The notes beneath the pieces were generated by a model. The model ran no database searches, was not told the DNA's origin, and saw only the letters and a list, made by a program, of their open reading frames with translations. From Rhodospirillales bacterium (GTDB taxonomy: Bacteria; Pseudomonadota; Alphaproteobacteria; BOG-932; Roseiterribacteraceae): a DNA stretch of 59,365 nt. The position numbers were made by a program, and so were the translations under genes. Positions 41,744-50,754 of the stretch are shown here, piece after piece. Location of the stretch: positions 1 through 59,365 of the forward strand of contig PLTD01000022.1 in assembly GCA_003165335.1 (NCBI GenBank), in the 5' to 3' direction. Numbering within the stretch: position 1 is the stretch's first letter; each line of letters starts with the position of its first letter.

Positions 41744-42531
41744 GCGTGCGCCGTATGCTCTGGGGATAGAGATCGAACCTGTTCGGCGAAGGGGGTGAGC
41801 GCCACCGAAGCCCTTCGTCCAAAGACGACAGGCTGAGGCCGCGCTGCCGCGTCGAACATGAAGGCGTCGGCATTTGCGCAATCAACCGGCAACGGCAACG
41901 GTAAAATCCCCTCCATCAACGACCGGATTCGGGCATAACCGAGTGGCCTGACAGCGGGATTGGGGACGACGATCAGAATCCGCCTCGGGTCGACCAGTCT
42001 GGCGACCCGGACCGCTTCCCAGACCGTGCCTTCGCTGGTTTCGGGCAGCAACACGATCGCCGCCGCGCCGCGCACCAACTCATCGACTTTGCGCTGCCAG
42101 TTGTCGTCCGCCAGGTAAAGACGCGCCGCACCCAATGGCGCCAAGGCATCCCCAGGTGCGCCGACAGCGACAAAGGGTCCGATGCTTCGCAACGCTTGGG
42201 CAATGCGTCGCTCATGCGTTGCGGATGCTGACGATTGCATCACGGGCCGGCCGCCGATACGACGCCCGACAGGCAGGGCGTCGATGCGCCGCTCATCTTC
42301 ATCGAAAGGTCTGAGATAAACCACCGGAGCGCGCTTATCACGACTTAGAACCGCCTCCGCGCTCGGCATCATCAGCTTGCGTCCGATCGAGGCAGCACCG
42401 ACAGCAAAAACCAGCAGCAAGGCAGTGATTTCGAGGTCGTCCCGTTGGGTTAGCGGCGTGCGATCGACATGATAGGCATGGTTACCCCAGGCTACAGCAG
42501 CCCATACCAAAGCCGCGGCAACCAGGAACAT
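41740..42531 (-). CDS. Membrane-anchored protein with a Rossmann/TIR-like cytoplasmic domain
   Basis: A 263-aa protein: two helices (about 1-16 and 32-48) and a long alpha/beta domain. It has PVVYLRPFDEDE after the membrane part, ERRIAQALRSIGPFVAVGAPGD, ARLYLADDNWQRKVDELVRGAAAIVLLPETSEGTVWEAVRVARL, and RRILIVVPNP. The strand order and the late W-E motif (TSEGTVWE) resemble TIR or SLOG-type nucleotide-handling domains seen in bacterial signalling and defence, but this is a guess from pattern. The start at 42531 is the only ATG before an upstream in-frame stop. It is coupled to the next gene by an ATGA overlap. Confidence 0.7.
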   Translation of the reverse strand: MFLVAAALVWAAVAWGNHAYHVDRTPLTQRDDLEITALLLVFAVGAASIGRKLMMPSAEAVLSRDKRAPVVYLRPFDEDERRIDALPVGRRIGGRPVMQSSASATHERRIAQALRSIGPFVAVGAPGDALAPLGAARLYLADDNWQRKVDELVRGAAAIVLLPETSEGTVWEAVRVARLVDPRRILIVVPNPAVRPLGYARIRSLMEGILPLPLPVDCANADAFMFDAAARPQPVVFGRRASVALTPFAEQVRSLSPEHTAHA

Positions 42532-42685
42532 CGTGATTCCGCCGGACTTGGAACGAAGCGGCTGGCTGGCCGGACGGCCGCGATTTCCATCAGTTTTGAT
42601 CGGCTACTCCCCCATGGCGGCATAGTGCCCAGCGCTACGGCAATACCGCAAGAGCGCTCCTTGCTAAACTCAGGGTTTGCCGCCC

Positions 42686-42982
42686 CTACTCCAGCGCCTC
42701 GATCACGCGGATATCCCGCTCGGCGGAATTCGGGCCGAGAGCTTCGAGCGCCTTTTGATAGGCCGGGCTGTCATAGGCAGCCAACGCCTGTTCGACGCTG
42801 TCGAATTCGACCAGAACCGTGCGTTGATTAAGACCCTTTTCCTTGGTCACGACCGGAAGGCCGCGGGCGAGGAACCTGCCCCCCGCCGCCACGATGGCCG
42901 GCAGGGCAAGTTTGGCATAGTCCGTCATCGCGTCCGGGTTCGAAATCGAACGATAGCAACCGATCCAATAGGCTTTAGGCAT
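42686..42982 (-). CDS. DUF1330 domain protein
   Basis: A 98-aa dimeric alpha-beta barrel protein: PKAYWIGCYRSISNPDAMTDYAKLALPAIVAAGGRFLARG, then VLVEFDSVEQALAAYDSPAYQKAL. Length and pattern are those of DUF1330. No function is known. It precedes thpR on the minus strand in order of transcription after a 26-bp gap, so it may be downstream of that gene in one operon. Confidence 0.92.
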   Translation of the reverse strand: MPKAYWIGCYRSISNPDAMTDYAKLALPAIVAAGGRFLARGLPVVTKEKGLNQRTVLVEFDSVEQALAAYDSPAYQKALEALGPNSAERDIRVIEALE

Positions 42983-43008
42983 AAGTCAGCTCCGCAATTC
43001 GTGTGTCG

Positions 43009-43551
43009 TCAGGCCGCGATCGATAGCGGATAATCCACCAGCGGAATATAGGCCGCTGCCCCGTTCCCCTGACGGCTTTCGAACAAGGTGAAGTGATCGA
43101 CAGTAAAAGGCGGCGCCCGAAACAGCCCTTTCTGCTGGATAAAATTCATCGCCTCCACCATCGACGTGTCTTGCAGCCGGGCAAGCGTCACATGGGGCGT
43201 GAAGCTCCGGTCTTCGCGCGGCAAATCGACCAGACGCACAGCCCGGTTGGCTTTGCGGGCCAGTTGATGCAATGGCAGCGAAGGATCGACGCCGGCCCAA
43301 AGCACGCGAGGACGGCTTGTCGTCCCGAAATAATTTACGCCGGCCAGCGCGATATCGAAGGCGGGCATCGCGATCTTAGCCAGCATTTCATTCAGCTCCT
43401 CTGCCTGGGCGCGGCCTGATTCGCCGATAAAGCAGAGCGTCAGGTGATAGGTCTCGGGCGGCATCCACCGCGCACCCGGTACTCCGCCGGTCAAGGCTGA
43501 GAGACGCTCCCCGATTTCTCCGGGAATCCCGATGCCGACGAATAGGCGCAT
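43009..43551 (-). CDS. thpR: RNA 2',3'-cyclic phosphodiesterase
   Basis: A 180-aa 2H phosphoesterase. The two HxT motifs are TYHLTLCFIG (His36) and SFTPHVTLARL (His120), giving the bilobal active site that opens 2',3'-cyclic phosphates on RNA. The gene follows the tesA-type esterase gene by 1 bp, so they are co-transcribed. Confidence 0.93.
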   Translation of the reverse strand: MRLFVGIGIPGEIGERLSALTGGVPGARWMPPETYHLTLCFIGESGRAQAEELNEMLAKIAMPAFDIALAGVNYFGTTSRPRVLWAGVDPSLPLHQLARKANRAVRLVDLPREDRSFTPHVTLARLQDTSMVEAMNFIQQKGLFRAPPFTVDHFTLFESRQGNGAAAYIPLVDYPLSIAA

Positions 43552-43552
43552 C

Positions 43553-44188
43553 TCAATTCGCTGGTGAAGCCGTGGGCAGCGCTTTTTCGACGGCCGGGGC
43601 CAGCAGCTTTGACACTATGGCCGCACCGTCCTTATTGGGATGCATCCCATCACCCTGGTTCAGCGCCGGGTTCAACGCCACCCCATTTAAAATGAAAGGA
43701 TAAAGCGGCACGTCATATTTTTTGGCCAAGTCGGCGAAGATCGGGTCGAATTTTGCGTCATAGTCGGGCCCGAGATTGCGCGGTGCTATCATACCGCACA
43801 GCAGGACGGGTATCTTGGCCGCCTTCAGCCGCGCCAGAATCTGGTCGAGATTGGCCCGCGTCTTTTCCGGGTCCTGCCCGCGCAACGCGTCGTTGGCTCC
43901 AAGCTCCAGCAATATCAGGTCGGGCTTATCCGCCAGCGACCAATCCAGCCTCGCCAACCCGTCAGTCGTCGTGTCGCCGGATACGGCGGCATTGATCAGC
44001 TTAACATCGTGCCCATCGGCCTTCAGCAACCGTTCCAGCTGGCTTGGAATATTGTCGCTGTCCAACGAAAGCCCATAACCGGCAAACAGGCTGTCGCCGA
44101 AGGCCATGATCTTGATCGGCGCCGCCTGGGCGATAGCGCTTGCCATAAAGGTCAGGCAAAATGCGACAAGGGCGGTGCTAAGCCGCAC
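43553..44188 (-). CDS. tesA: Periplasmic GDSL-type arylesterase / TesA-like thioesterase
   Basis: An SGNH hydrolase: signal peptide, then block I FGDSLFAGYGL (Ser nucleophile), block III GANDALRG and block V DGMHPNKDG with Asp and His. E. coli TesA is the thioesterase I/protease I/lysophospholipase in the same chromosomal context (divergent from ybbA-ybbP). I chose GTG 44188, which gives a classical signal peptide (VRLSTALVAFCLTFMASAIAQA) and a normal length of 211 aa. A longer start at ATG 44272 overlaps the ybbA start. Confidence 0.9.
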   Translation of the reverse strand: MRLSTALVAFCLTFMASAIAQAAPIKIMAFGDSLFAGYGLSLDSDNIPSQLERLLKADGHDVKLINAAVSGDTTTDGLARLDWSLADKPDLILLELGANDALRGQDPEKTRANLDQILARLKAAKIPVLLCGMIAPRNLGPDYDAKFDPIFADLAKKYDVPLYPFILNGVALNPALNQGDGMHPNKDGAAIVSKLLAPAVEKALPTASPAN

Positions 44189-44264
44189 CCCGAAACGATT
44201 GAACCGCGGCAGCGTCGCGCCATATCGCCTTGCACCATTCTTGGCCCGTCCGGAGCCGTTACCT

Positions 44265-44993
44265 ATGCCCATTCCATCCTCATCTTCGGCGTCCGGCGCC
44301 ATGCTTGACCTGGCCGACGTGCATCTAGAGCTGAGAAGCGCGGCCGGGATGGTCAATATCCTCAAGGGAATATCGCTCCAAGTCGAGGCCGGAGAGCGAG
44401 TCGGGCTGGTCGGGCCTTCCGGTTCTGGCAAATCCAGTCTGATGATGCTGATGGGGGGGCTGGAACGCCAGAGCAGCGGCCGGATCCGCGTTGCCGGCCA
44501 CGACCTGTCCAAACTGGATGAAGACGGGCTGGCGCGGTTCCGCCGCGACAATGTCGGGATCGTTTTCCAGAACTTCCATCTGGTCCCGACGATGACCGCT
44601 CTCGAAAATGTCGCGCTTCCCGCCGAATTCGCCGGGCGCCAGGATGCCTTCGAACTTGCCGCCGAGGGGCTGAAAGCGGTGGGGTTGGGGCACCGGCTGG
44701 AGCATTATCCCGGGCAGCTTTCAGGCGGCGAGCAGCAGCGCACAGCGCTGGCCCGCGCCTTGGTCGCCAGCCCGAAATTGATTTTGGCTGACGAACCGAC
44801 CGGCAATCTCGACGGTGATACCGGCCGGCACGTCATCGCCCTGTTGTTCGACCTGGCCCGGCGCAAGGGCACGACGCTGATCCTCATCACGCACGACAAT
44901 GCCCTGGCGGAAAGCTGTGACCGAATCGTCCGGCTGGGCGACGGGCTGATCGTAGAGGACCGGACCGCCATAACCATTGCGGCGGCGCAATGA
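44265..44993 (+). CDS. ybbA: ABC transporter ATP-binding protein, YbbA/LolD-like
   Basis: A 242-aa ATPase. Walker A GPSGSGKSS, Q-loop in VFQNFHLVP, signature LSGGEQQR, Walker B LILADEPTGNLDG, and switch His in LITHDN. It pairs with the large FtsX-type permease that overlaps it by 4 bp (ATGA). The start ATG 44265 has GGAG 9 nt upstream; an ATG 12 codons on is an alternative. The tesA-ybbA-ybbP order matches E. coli. Confidence 0.94.
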   Translation: MPIPSSSSASGAMLDLADVHLELRSAAGMVNILKGISLQVEAGERVGLVGPSGSGKSSLMMLMGGLERQSSGRIRVAGHDLSKLDEDGLARFRRDNVGIVFQNFHLVPTMTALENVALPAEFAGRQDAFELAAEGLKAVGLGHRLEHYPGQLSGGEQQRTALARALVASPKLILADEPTGNLDGDTGRHVIALLFDLARRKGTTLILITHDNALAESCDRIVRLGDGLIVEDRTAITIAAAQ

Positions 44994-47533
44994 AAAAATT
45001 TCTACCGCTGACCCTGGCGCGGCGCGAATTGCGCGCTGGCGCAAAGGGTTTCCGCATCCTGATCGCTTGCCTGGCGCTGGGCGTCGGCACCATCGCCAGC
45101 GTTCAGTCACTGTCGCGGGACGTGCTGGGCGGCATCGAATCCCAGGGCCGCACCCTGCTGGGCGGCGATATCGCGATCCGCATGATCTATCACGGCGTGG
45201 ATGCCGAACAGCTCGGCACGCTCGATGCGTTGGGGGCCGTGTCGGCTTCGGCCGATCTGCGCGGCATGACACGTAGCGAGGACAGCCAGAAATCGACGCT
45301 TGTAGAGGTCAAGGCGGTCGACAGAGCCTATCCCATGGTCGGCAAGGTGACCTTCCTACCACCTGCCGAAGCCTTGGACTTGCCTCACGCTCTGGCGCTT
45401 AGCGACGGTCTTTGGGGCGTAGCCGTCGACCAGGCGGTACTGGACCGCTTGGATGTGGGTGTCGGCGACCGCATAAAGCTCGGCACCCAGGATTTTCAAA
45501 TCCGCGCAGTCATCGCCAAGGAGCCCGACAAAGTGGGCACCGGCGGCTTTACGCTCGGTCCGCGCTTCCTGATTGCGATGGATGCGCTGCCCGGAACAGG
45601 TCTGGAGCAGCCGGGGAGCCTCACCTATTATGACTACCGCCTGCTTTTGAAGCCCGACCAATCTGTCGCCGCCGCCGAAAAGGATTTGCGGGACCGCTAT
45701 GGCGCGGCCGGCTGGCAAATTCGCGATACGCGCGACGCCGCTCCCGAAATCCGCAGTTTCGTTACCCGCCTGGCGACCTTCCTGACGCTTGTCGGGCTGA
45801 CCGCGCTGCTGGTCGGCGGGGTCGGCGTCGGCAATGCCGTCAAATCCTATCTCGATGGGCGGATCGCGGTGATCGCGACGATGAAATGCCTGGGCGCATC
45901 GGGCCGGACCATCGCCTGGACCTATCTGATTCAGGTTATGGCTCTCTCGTCGGTCGGCATCGCCATCGGCGTGGGGCTCGGCGCATTGATTCCCTGGGCC
46001 TTCAGGGGGGTCATTGCCGATAATTTCCCGGTCGACGTTATCATCACCGTGCATCCGGCTGGATTGGCGCTGGCCGCGCTCTATGGCGCTCTGATCGCCC
46101 TGGGCTTTTCCCTCTGGCCGATAGGGCGCGCGCGCGCTGTGCCGGCGGGAACCTTGTTCCGCGAACTGGTACAGCCGGCCGGGGGCATGCCAGATCGTTT
46201 TATGGTAGGTGCGACCGCGATTACGCTGGCGGCGCTGGTCGCACTGGTTCTCGCGACCTCCAGCCAACTGGTCTTCTCGGCCGGCTTCGCGGCCGGTGCA
46301 ATCGTTGCCTTCGGCGTGCTTGGGTTGGCTGCACGAGGACTTGCCTGGGCCGCCAGAGGCATCGGACGCATCGATTGGGTGCGCCGGAAGCCGACCTTGC
46401 GGCTGGCCTTGGCAAACCTGACCCGGCCCGGCGCGGCTACGGTCAGCGTCGTGTTGTCGCTCGGTCTGGGACTGACCATCCTGGTCGCCATCGCCCAGGT
46501 GGAGAGCGATTTCCGCGGCGAGGTTCAACGCGTCCTGCCGGCTGAAGCACCGGCATTTTTCTTTCTCGACATTCAGCACGCCGACCGTGACGCTTTCCGC
46601 AGCGCCATCGCCGCCTTGCCCGGCGTGACCAAAGTCGAGACCGTACCCTCTCTGCGCGGCCGGATCGTCGCCGCCCACGGCATGCCCGCGGAGAAAGCCA
46701 TCGTCGACAAGCGCTATGCCTGGGTTCTGGGCGGCGACCGTGGCATCACCTATTCCACCGCCATGCCGCCGCGCTCACACCTGATCGCCGGCGACTGGTG
46801 GCCGGCGGACTATCACGGGGCGCCTAAGGTCTCGATCGCCAAAGAAGTGATGCTGGCGCTGGGACTGAAAGTCGGTGACGAACTGACCTTCAACATCGTC
46901 GGCCGCGACCTCAAGGCGACTGTCGCCAATGTGCGGGAGATCGACTGGGGCGGGCTCGGGATTAATTTCTCGCTGGTCTTCGCCCCCGGCTTCCTAGAGG
47001 GCGCACCGCAAACTGAGATCGCCACTGCCTATGCCCCACGTTCCGTGGAGCCCGCAATCGAACGCGTCGTCAACCAAAGCTTCCCCGGCATCACCATGAT
47101 CGGCGTGCGCGATGCGCTGGCGACAGTCGACAATCTGATCGGGGAGATCGGGACGGCCGTCCGACTGACAGCCGGTGTCGCGCTGGCCGCGGGCACTTTG
47201 GTGCTGGCCGGCGCAATCGCTGCGGGCGAACGCCGGCGCATCTACGACGCCGTTGTCCTGAAGGTGCTGGGCGCGACTCGCGGCACGATCGTGCGCGCTT
47301 TCCTGCTCGAGCATGGGATATTGGGCCTGATGGCGGCGACGATCGCAATCGCACTCGGTAGTCTGGCCGCCTGGGCGGTCGTCGTGCCGGTGATGGATCT
47401 GCATTGGCGTTTCAGCGTGATGGCGGCATTCGGTGTCGCGGCAACGGCTGCCGTCATAACCTTGGCCTTCGGGCTGGTCGGCACCTGGCGCGCCTTGGGG
47501 CAGCGTGCGGCCCCGCTTTTGCGGAATGAGTAG
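44990..47533 (+). CDS. ybbP: FtsX-domain ABC permease, YbbP-like
   Basis: An 847-aa membrane protein with two FtsX domains: an N-terminal helix, a periplasmic MacB-like domain (about 40-240), a helix bundle (about 260-370), further helices around 400-460, a second periplasmic region and a final three-helix bundle (about 710-840). It works with the YbbA ATPase. In E. coli the pair is implicated in export or hydrolase release with TesA, but the substrate is uncertain. No frame breaks are visible. Confidence 0.93.
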   Translation: MKKFLPLTLARRELRAGAKGFRILIACLALGVGTIASVQSLSRDVLGGIESQGRTLLGGDIAIRMIYHGVDAEQLGTLDALGAVSASADLRGMTRSEDSQKSTLVEVKAVDRAYPMVGKVTFLPPAEALDLPHALALSDGLWGVAVDQAVLDRLDVGVGDRIKLGTQDFQIRAVIAKEPDKVGTGGFTLGPRFLIAMDALPGTGLEQPGSLTYYDYRLLLKPDQSVAAAEKDLRDRYGAAGWQIRDTRDAAPEIRSFVTRLATFLTLVGLTALLVGGVGVGNAVKSYLDGRIAVIATMKCLGASGRTIAWTYLIQVMALSSVGIAIGVGLGALIPWAFRGVIADNFPVDVIITVHPAGLALAALYGALIALGFSLWPIGRARAVPAGTLFRELVQPAGGMPDRFMVGATAITLAALVALVLATSSQLVFSAGFAAGAIVAFGVLGLAARGLAWAARGIGRIDWVRRKPTLRLALANLTRPGAATVSVVLSLGLGLTILVAIAQVESDFRGEVQRVLPAEAPAFFFLDIQHADRDAFRSAIAALPGVTKVETVPSLRGRIVAAHGMPAEKAIVDKRYAWVLGGDRGITYSTAMPPRSHLIAGDWWPADYHGAPKVSIAKEVMLALGLKVGDELTFNIVGRDLKATVANVREIDWGGLGINFSLVFAPGFLEGAPQTEIATAYAPRSVEPAIERVVNQSFPGITMIGVRDALATVDNLIGEIGTAVRLTAGVALAAGTLVLAGAIAAGERRRIYDAVVLKVLGATRGTIVRAFLLEHGILGLMAATIAIALGSLAAWAVVVPVMDLHWRFSVMAAFGVAATAAVITLAFGLVGTWRALGQRAAPLLRNE

Positions 47534-47631
47534 CGCCGAGGCCCCGGCGAGAGTAGTATTTAAATCTCGAGGTTGCCGCACAATATAATGGCCGTGGCAA
47601 TCACTCGGGTTCTTTAAGGAGAAGCCCTTAC

Positions 47632-48348
47632 ATGTCTTACGACTTTAATAACGGGATCAGGACCGCCCGCGGGAGCATCGGCGTCACGTTCGACGCGGCG
47701 CTGCGCGCCCATATGGTGCGGGTCTATAACCATATGACCGCCGGTCTCATGGTGACCGGAATCATCGCTTACTTGGTCAGCACTTCGCCGGCCATGATCC
47801 AGGCGATCTTCGGCTCGCCGCTGCGCATCCTGGTCATGCTGGCGCCCCTCGCCTTCGTGATGGTGATGTCGTTCGGCATCCAGCGACTATCGCTGGCCGC
47901 CCTGACCGGAACCTTCTACGGGTTCAGCGTGGCCATGGGTCTGTCGCTATCGACGATCTTCCTGGTCTACACACACGCGTCGATCGCACAGGTATTCTTC
48001 ATCAGTGCAGCGATGTTCCTGTTTATGAGCCTCTACGGCTACACCACCAAGGCCGACCTCACGAACTGGGGTTCGTTCCTGATGATGGGCCTGTTCGGCA
48101 TCATTATCGCCAGTCTGGTGAATATCTTCGTGCATTCGCCGGGCATGAACTTCGCAATCTCGGTGATCGGCGTGCTGATTTTTGTCGGCCTGACCGCTTA
48201 TGACACGCAGAAGATCAAGGAAAACTACTCCGAGTCCTGGGGCGCCGAATCCAACGGCAAGCTCGCCTTGATGGGCGCGCTCAACCTCTATCTCGATTTC
48301 ATCAACCTGTTCATGATGCTGCTGCGCCTGATGGGCAACCGCAGGTAA
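47632..48348 (+). CDS. Bax inhibitor-1/YccA family membrane protein
   Basis: A 238-aa protein with seven helices of the BI-1 (UPF0005) family: RTYNHMTAGLMVTGIIAYLVS-like first helix region, FGIQRLSLAALTGTFYGFSVAMGLSLSTIFLVYT, and LTAYDTQKIKENY near the end with the conserved Asp pair region. It may conduct calcium ions or interact with FtsH, by homology. AAGGAG precedes the ATG and a terminator follows, so it is monocistronic. Confidence 0.93.
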   Translation: MSYDFNNGIRTARGSIGVTFDAALRAHMVRVYNHMTAGLMVTGIIAYLVSTSPAMIQAIFGSPLRILVMLAPLAFVMVMSFGIQRLSLAALTGTFYGFSVAMGLSLSTIFLVYTHASIAQVFFISAAMFLFMSLYGYTTKADLTNWGSFLMMGLFGIIIASLVNIFVHSPGMNFAISVIGVLIFVGLTAYDTQKIKENYSESWGAESNGKLALMGALNLYLDFINLFMMLLRLMGNRR

Positions 48349-48371
48349 TCGAACCAGCCCTATTGAAACCG

Positions 48372-48408
48372 AACCGCCAGGCCTTCACGGGTCTGGCGGT
48401 TTTGTTTT
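48372..48408 (+). terminator. Terminator after the BI-1 gene
   Basis: AACCGCCAG paired with CTGGCGGTT (9 bp, 12-nt loop), followed by TTTTGTTTT. It is also positioned to stop the convergent tadA transcript. Confidence 0.85.
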
Positions 48409-48412
48409 GATC

Positions 48413-48883
48413 TCAACGCAGGCGGGCGAAGAACGACTTCAACAAAGCCCCCGCCCTCGCCTCTTCGATGCCGCCGTAAATCTCGGGCTGATGGTGGCAG
48501 GTCGGCTGGCTGAACCAGCGGGGCCCATGCTCGACCGCCCCGCCTTTAGGATCGTAGGCGCCGAAATAGACCCGCCGGATACGGGCGAAGGCGATGGCCG
48601 CGGCGCACATGGCGCAGGGCTCCAGTGTCACATAGAGATCGCATTGCGGCAGGCGCGCTTCGCCGATAGCCTGGGCGGCGGCGCGGATGGCCAGGATTTC
48701 GGCATGGGCCGTCGGGTCGAAATCCTGTTCGGTCCGATTGCCGGCAGCAGCCAGAACTCGCCCCGTCGCGCAGTCTACAACTACGGCGCCGACCGGCACT
48801 TCGCCGCGTGACCCTGCAGCTTCGGCCTCTTGGAAGGCCAATGCCATTGGTGAAATTTCTGAATACGTGTCATCCATCGGCAC
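48413..48883 (-). CDS. tadA: tRNA-adenosine deaminase
   Basis: A 156-aa zinc deaminase that makes inosine at the wobble base of tRNA-Arg(ACG). Zinc-site HAE (in PTAHAEILAIRAA) and PCAMC (in TLEPCAMCAAAIAFARI), preceded by EVPVGAVVVD. An ATG two codons downstream is an alternative start. It is divergent from the pseudouridine synthase gene. Confidence 0.95.
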   Translation of the reverse strand: MPMDDTYSEISPMALAFQEAEAAGSRGEVPVGAVVVDCATGRVLAAAGNRTEQDFDPTAHAEILAIRAAAQAIGEARLPQCDLYVTLEPCAMCAAAIAFARIRRVYFGAYDPKGGAVEHGPRWFSQPTCHHQPEIYGGIEEARAGALLKSFFARLR

Positions 48884-48926
48884 AGCATAGACCCGGCAGG
48901 CCAGTCCGGCCTACCCTGGAGCGATC

Positions 48927-49763
48927 ATGAGCGAATCCGAAACGACCAACGAAACCGAGGACCCGTCCAAAGGCGAACGCATCGCAAAGCGGATGGCGCG
49001 CGCGGGCCTCTGCTCGCGCCGCGATGCGGAACGCTGGATCGCAGAACGCCGCGTGGCGGTCAACGGCACCGTGCTGACCAGCCCGGCGGTCGTGGTCACG
49101 GCCGGCGACAAGATCGTGGTGGACGGCAAGCCCCTGCCCGATGCCGAGCCGGCGCGGCTCTGGCGCTATTACAAGCCATCCGGTCTGGTCACGACGGCAC
49201 GCGATGAGCAGGGTCGAACCACGATCTTCGAGCGTTTGCCCCCCACTATGCCGCGGGTCGTCTCGGTCGGCCGTTTGGACATCACGTCGGAGGGGCTGCT
49301 GCTACTGACCAATGACGGCGGTTTGGCGCGCCATCTCGAGCTGCCGTCGACCGGGTGGGTGCGCCGCTATCGCGTGCGCGCCTTCGGGCGCATCGATCAG
49401 GCTGCGTTGGACAGGCTGAAAGACGGCATCACCGTCGAGGGCGTCAATTATGGATCGATCGAGGCGGTGATCGAACGCCAGCAGGGCAGCAATATGTGGA
49501 TCAATATGGCCCTCTCTGAGGGGCGCAACCGCGAAATCCGCCGCGTGCTCGAAGCCATCGGACTGACGGTGAACCGGCTGATCCGCGTGTCCTACGGCCC
49601 GTTTCAGCTCGGCAAGATGTTCGAGGGCACCGTCGATGAGGTGCCGCGCCGCGTCCTGAAGGAACAACTCGGCGAATTCCTCGAAGGGGAAACCCGCGCG
49701 GCTAAGGCCAAGCGGCAGGAACGAAACCGCGAATCCGATGCGAATCGTCGCTGGCAGCCATAG
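48927..49763 (+). CDS. RsuA/RluB-family pseudouridine synthase
   Basis: A 278-aa rRNA pseudouridine synthase. It has an N-terminal S4 domain ([30 protein letters not shown]), catalytic [17 protein letters not shown] (Asp nucleophile), and [30 protein letters not shown] charged C-terminal tail suits rRNA contact. RluB-type (23S U2605) is likeliest by length. It overlaps rsmD by 26 bp. Confidence 0.94.
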   Translation: MSESETTNETEDPSKGERIAKRMARAGLCSRRDAERWIAERRVAVNGTVLTSPAVVVTAGDKIVVDGKPLPDAEPARLWRYYKPSGLVTTARDEQGRTTIFERLPPTMPRVVSVGRLDITSEGLLLLTNDGGLARHLELPSTGWVRRYRVRAFGRIDQAALDRLKDGITVEGVNYGSIEAVIERQQGSNMWINMALSEGRNREIRRVLEAIGLTVNRLIRVSYGPFQLGKMFEGTVDEVPRRVLKEQLGEFLEGETRAAKAKRQERNRESDANRRWQP

Positions 49764-50283
49764 GGGACGACGGCTGGAGGCCCCGGCCGACGACCATATT
49801 CGCCCGACCTCGGACCGCATCCGCGAATCCCTGTTCAATATCTTGCATCACCGATTGGGCGGATTTGTAGGGAAACACGTTCTGGACGGCTTCGCCGGAA
49901 CCGGCGCGCTAGGGTTCGAAGCCCTCTCGCGCGGGGCGGCCTCGGTGCTGTTCGTCGATCAAAATCGCGATGCCCTGGCGCTTTGCCGCCGCAATGCAGC
50001 GTCTTTGGGATTAACCGATCGATCCGAGTTTAACCTGACCGATCTGACGCGCTGGCCGGCGGGTTCAACGGTATTCGATCTCGTTCTGCTTGATCCGCCG
50101 TATGGCAAGGGGTTGGCTGGCGCCGCGCTGAATGCGCTGGCCCTTGGGGGCGCTTTGGGCCCCCAGTCGATCGCGGTAGTCGAAGCGGACCGATCACAAC
50201 CGGAACTCATTCCACCCGGGTTCGCCGTGATCGACAGCCGCGATTACGGCAGGACACGAATTGAGTTGCTGGCGCGGTCCTAA
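49738..50283 (+). CDS. rsmD: 16S rRNA (guanine-966-N2)-methyltransferase
   Basis: A 181-aa methyltransferase that acts on G966. [16 protein letters not shown] at the start, [17 protein letters not shown] motif [19 protein letters not shown] and catalytic DPPYGKG. It starts inside the end of the pseudouridine synthase gene and its end overlaps the convergent hypothetical gene by 4 bp. Confidence 0.95.
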   Translation: MRIVAGSHRGRRLEAPADDHIRPTSDRIRESLFNILHHRLGGFVGKHVLDGFAGTGALGFEALSRGAASVLFVDQNRDALALCRRNAASLGLTDRSEFNLTDLTRWPAGSTVFDLVLLDPPYGKGLAGAALNALALGGALGPQSIAVVEADRSQPELIPPGFAVIDSRDYGRTRIELLARS

Positions 50284-50705
50284 CGGACGGCCGGAGCACC
50301 GGCGCTGACTGTGGCCGGTGCAACCGGATGCGTATCTGAGGTCACCATCATGAAAACGACCGAAGCGGCCAGCCACGCCACGATCATTAGCAGACCGTAT
50401 TTTCTGAAAATGGCCTGCCGGTCGGCCATCTTTGCCGGCAGCGTTTGAGATACGGCCGAGCGCGGCAGTAATTCGGCCAGGCGCCGCGCTGTGGCGTTAT
50501 CGCTCGCAAGGCCCAACAGCGCGGCTATTGCCGCAACAGCTGCCTGCCTGGGCAGCGCCGCGAGCCGTTTGGCCTCAGCCCAGGGATCGACGCCGGCCCG
50601 GGCCAGAGCGGACAGCACGCTCAGATCCATCCCGTTTTCCTCGACTCCGAGGGATTCGAAGAGAAACGCGTCGTATGCGTCGCTCATCGAGGCATGATTG
50701 GCCAA
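50280..50705 (-). CDS. Hypothetical single-helix membrane protein
   Basis: A 141-aa protein. Residues 1-100 are helical and soluble (DAYDAFLFESLGVEENGMDLSVLSALARAGVDPWAEAKRLAALP), then a single membrane helix (about 106-124, YGLLMIVAWLAASVVFMMV) and a short outer tail. No family recognised. It is probably anchored with its N-terminus inside. It converges on rsmD with a 4-bp overlap. Confidence 0.75.
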   Translation of the reverse strand: MANHASMSDAYDAFLFESLGVEENGMDLSVLSALARAGVDPWAEAKRLAALPRQAAVAAIAALLGLASDNATARRLAELLPRSAVSQTLPAKMADRQAIFRKYGLLMIVAWLAASVVFMMVTSDTHPVAPATVSAGAPAVR

Positions 50706-50754
50706 TTTCGACTCTCCTTTGAACGATGCGCAAGGCGCAGTCGGGTAACAGTAG

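Noticed and set aside
49905-49930. GGTTCGAA sequence as a possible tRNA T-arm
   Set aside because: It lies inside rsmD and no cloverleaf surrounds it. No tRNA was recognised in the window.
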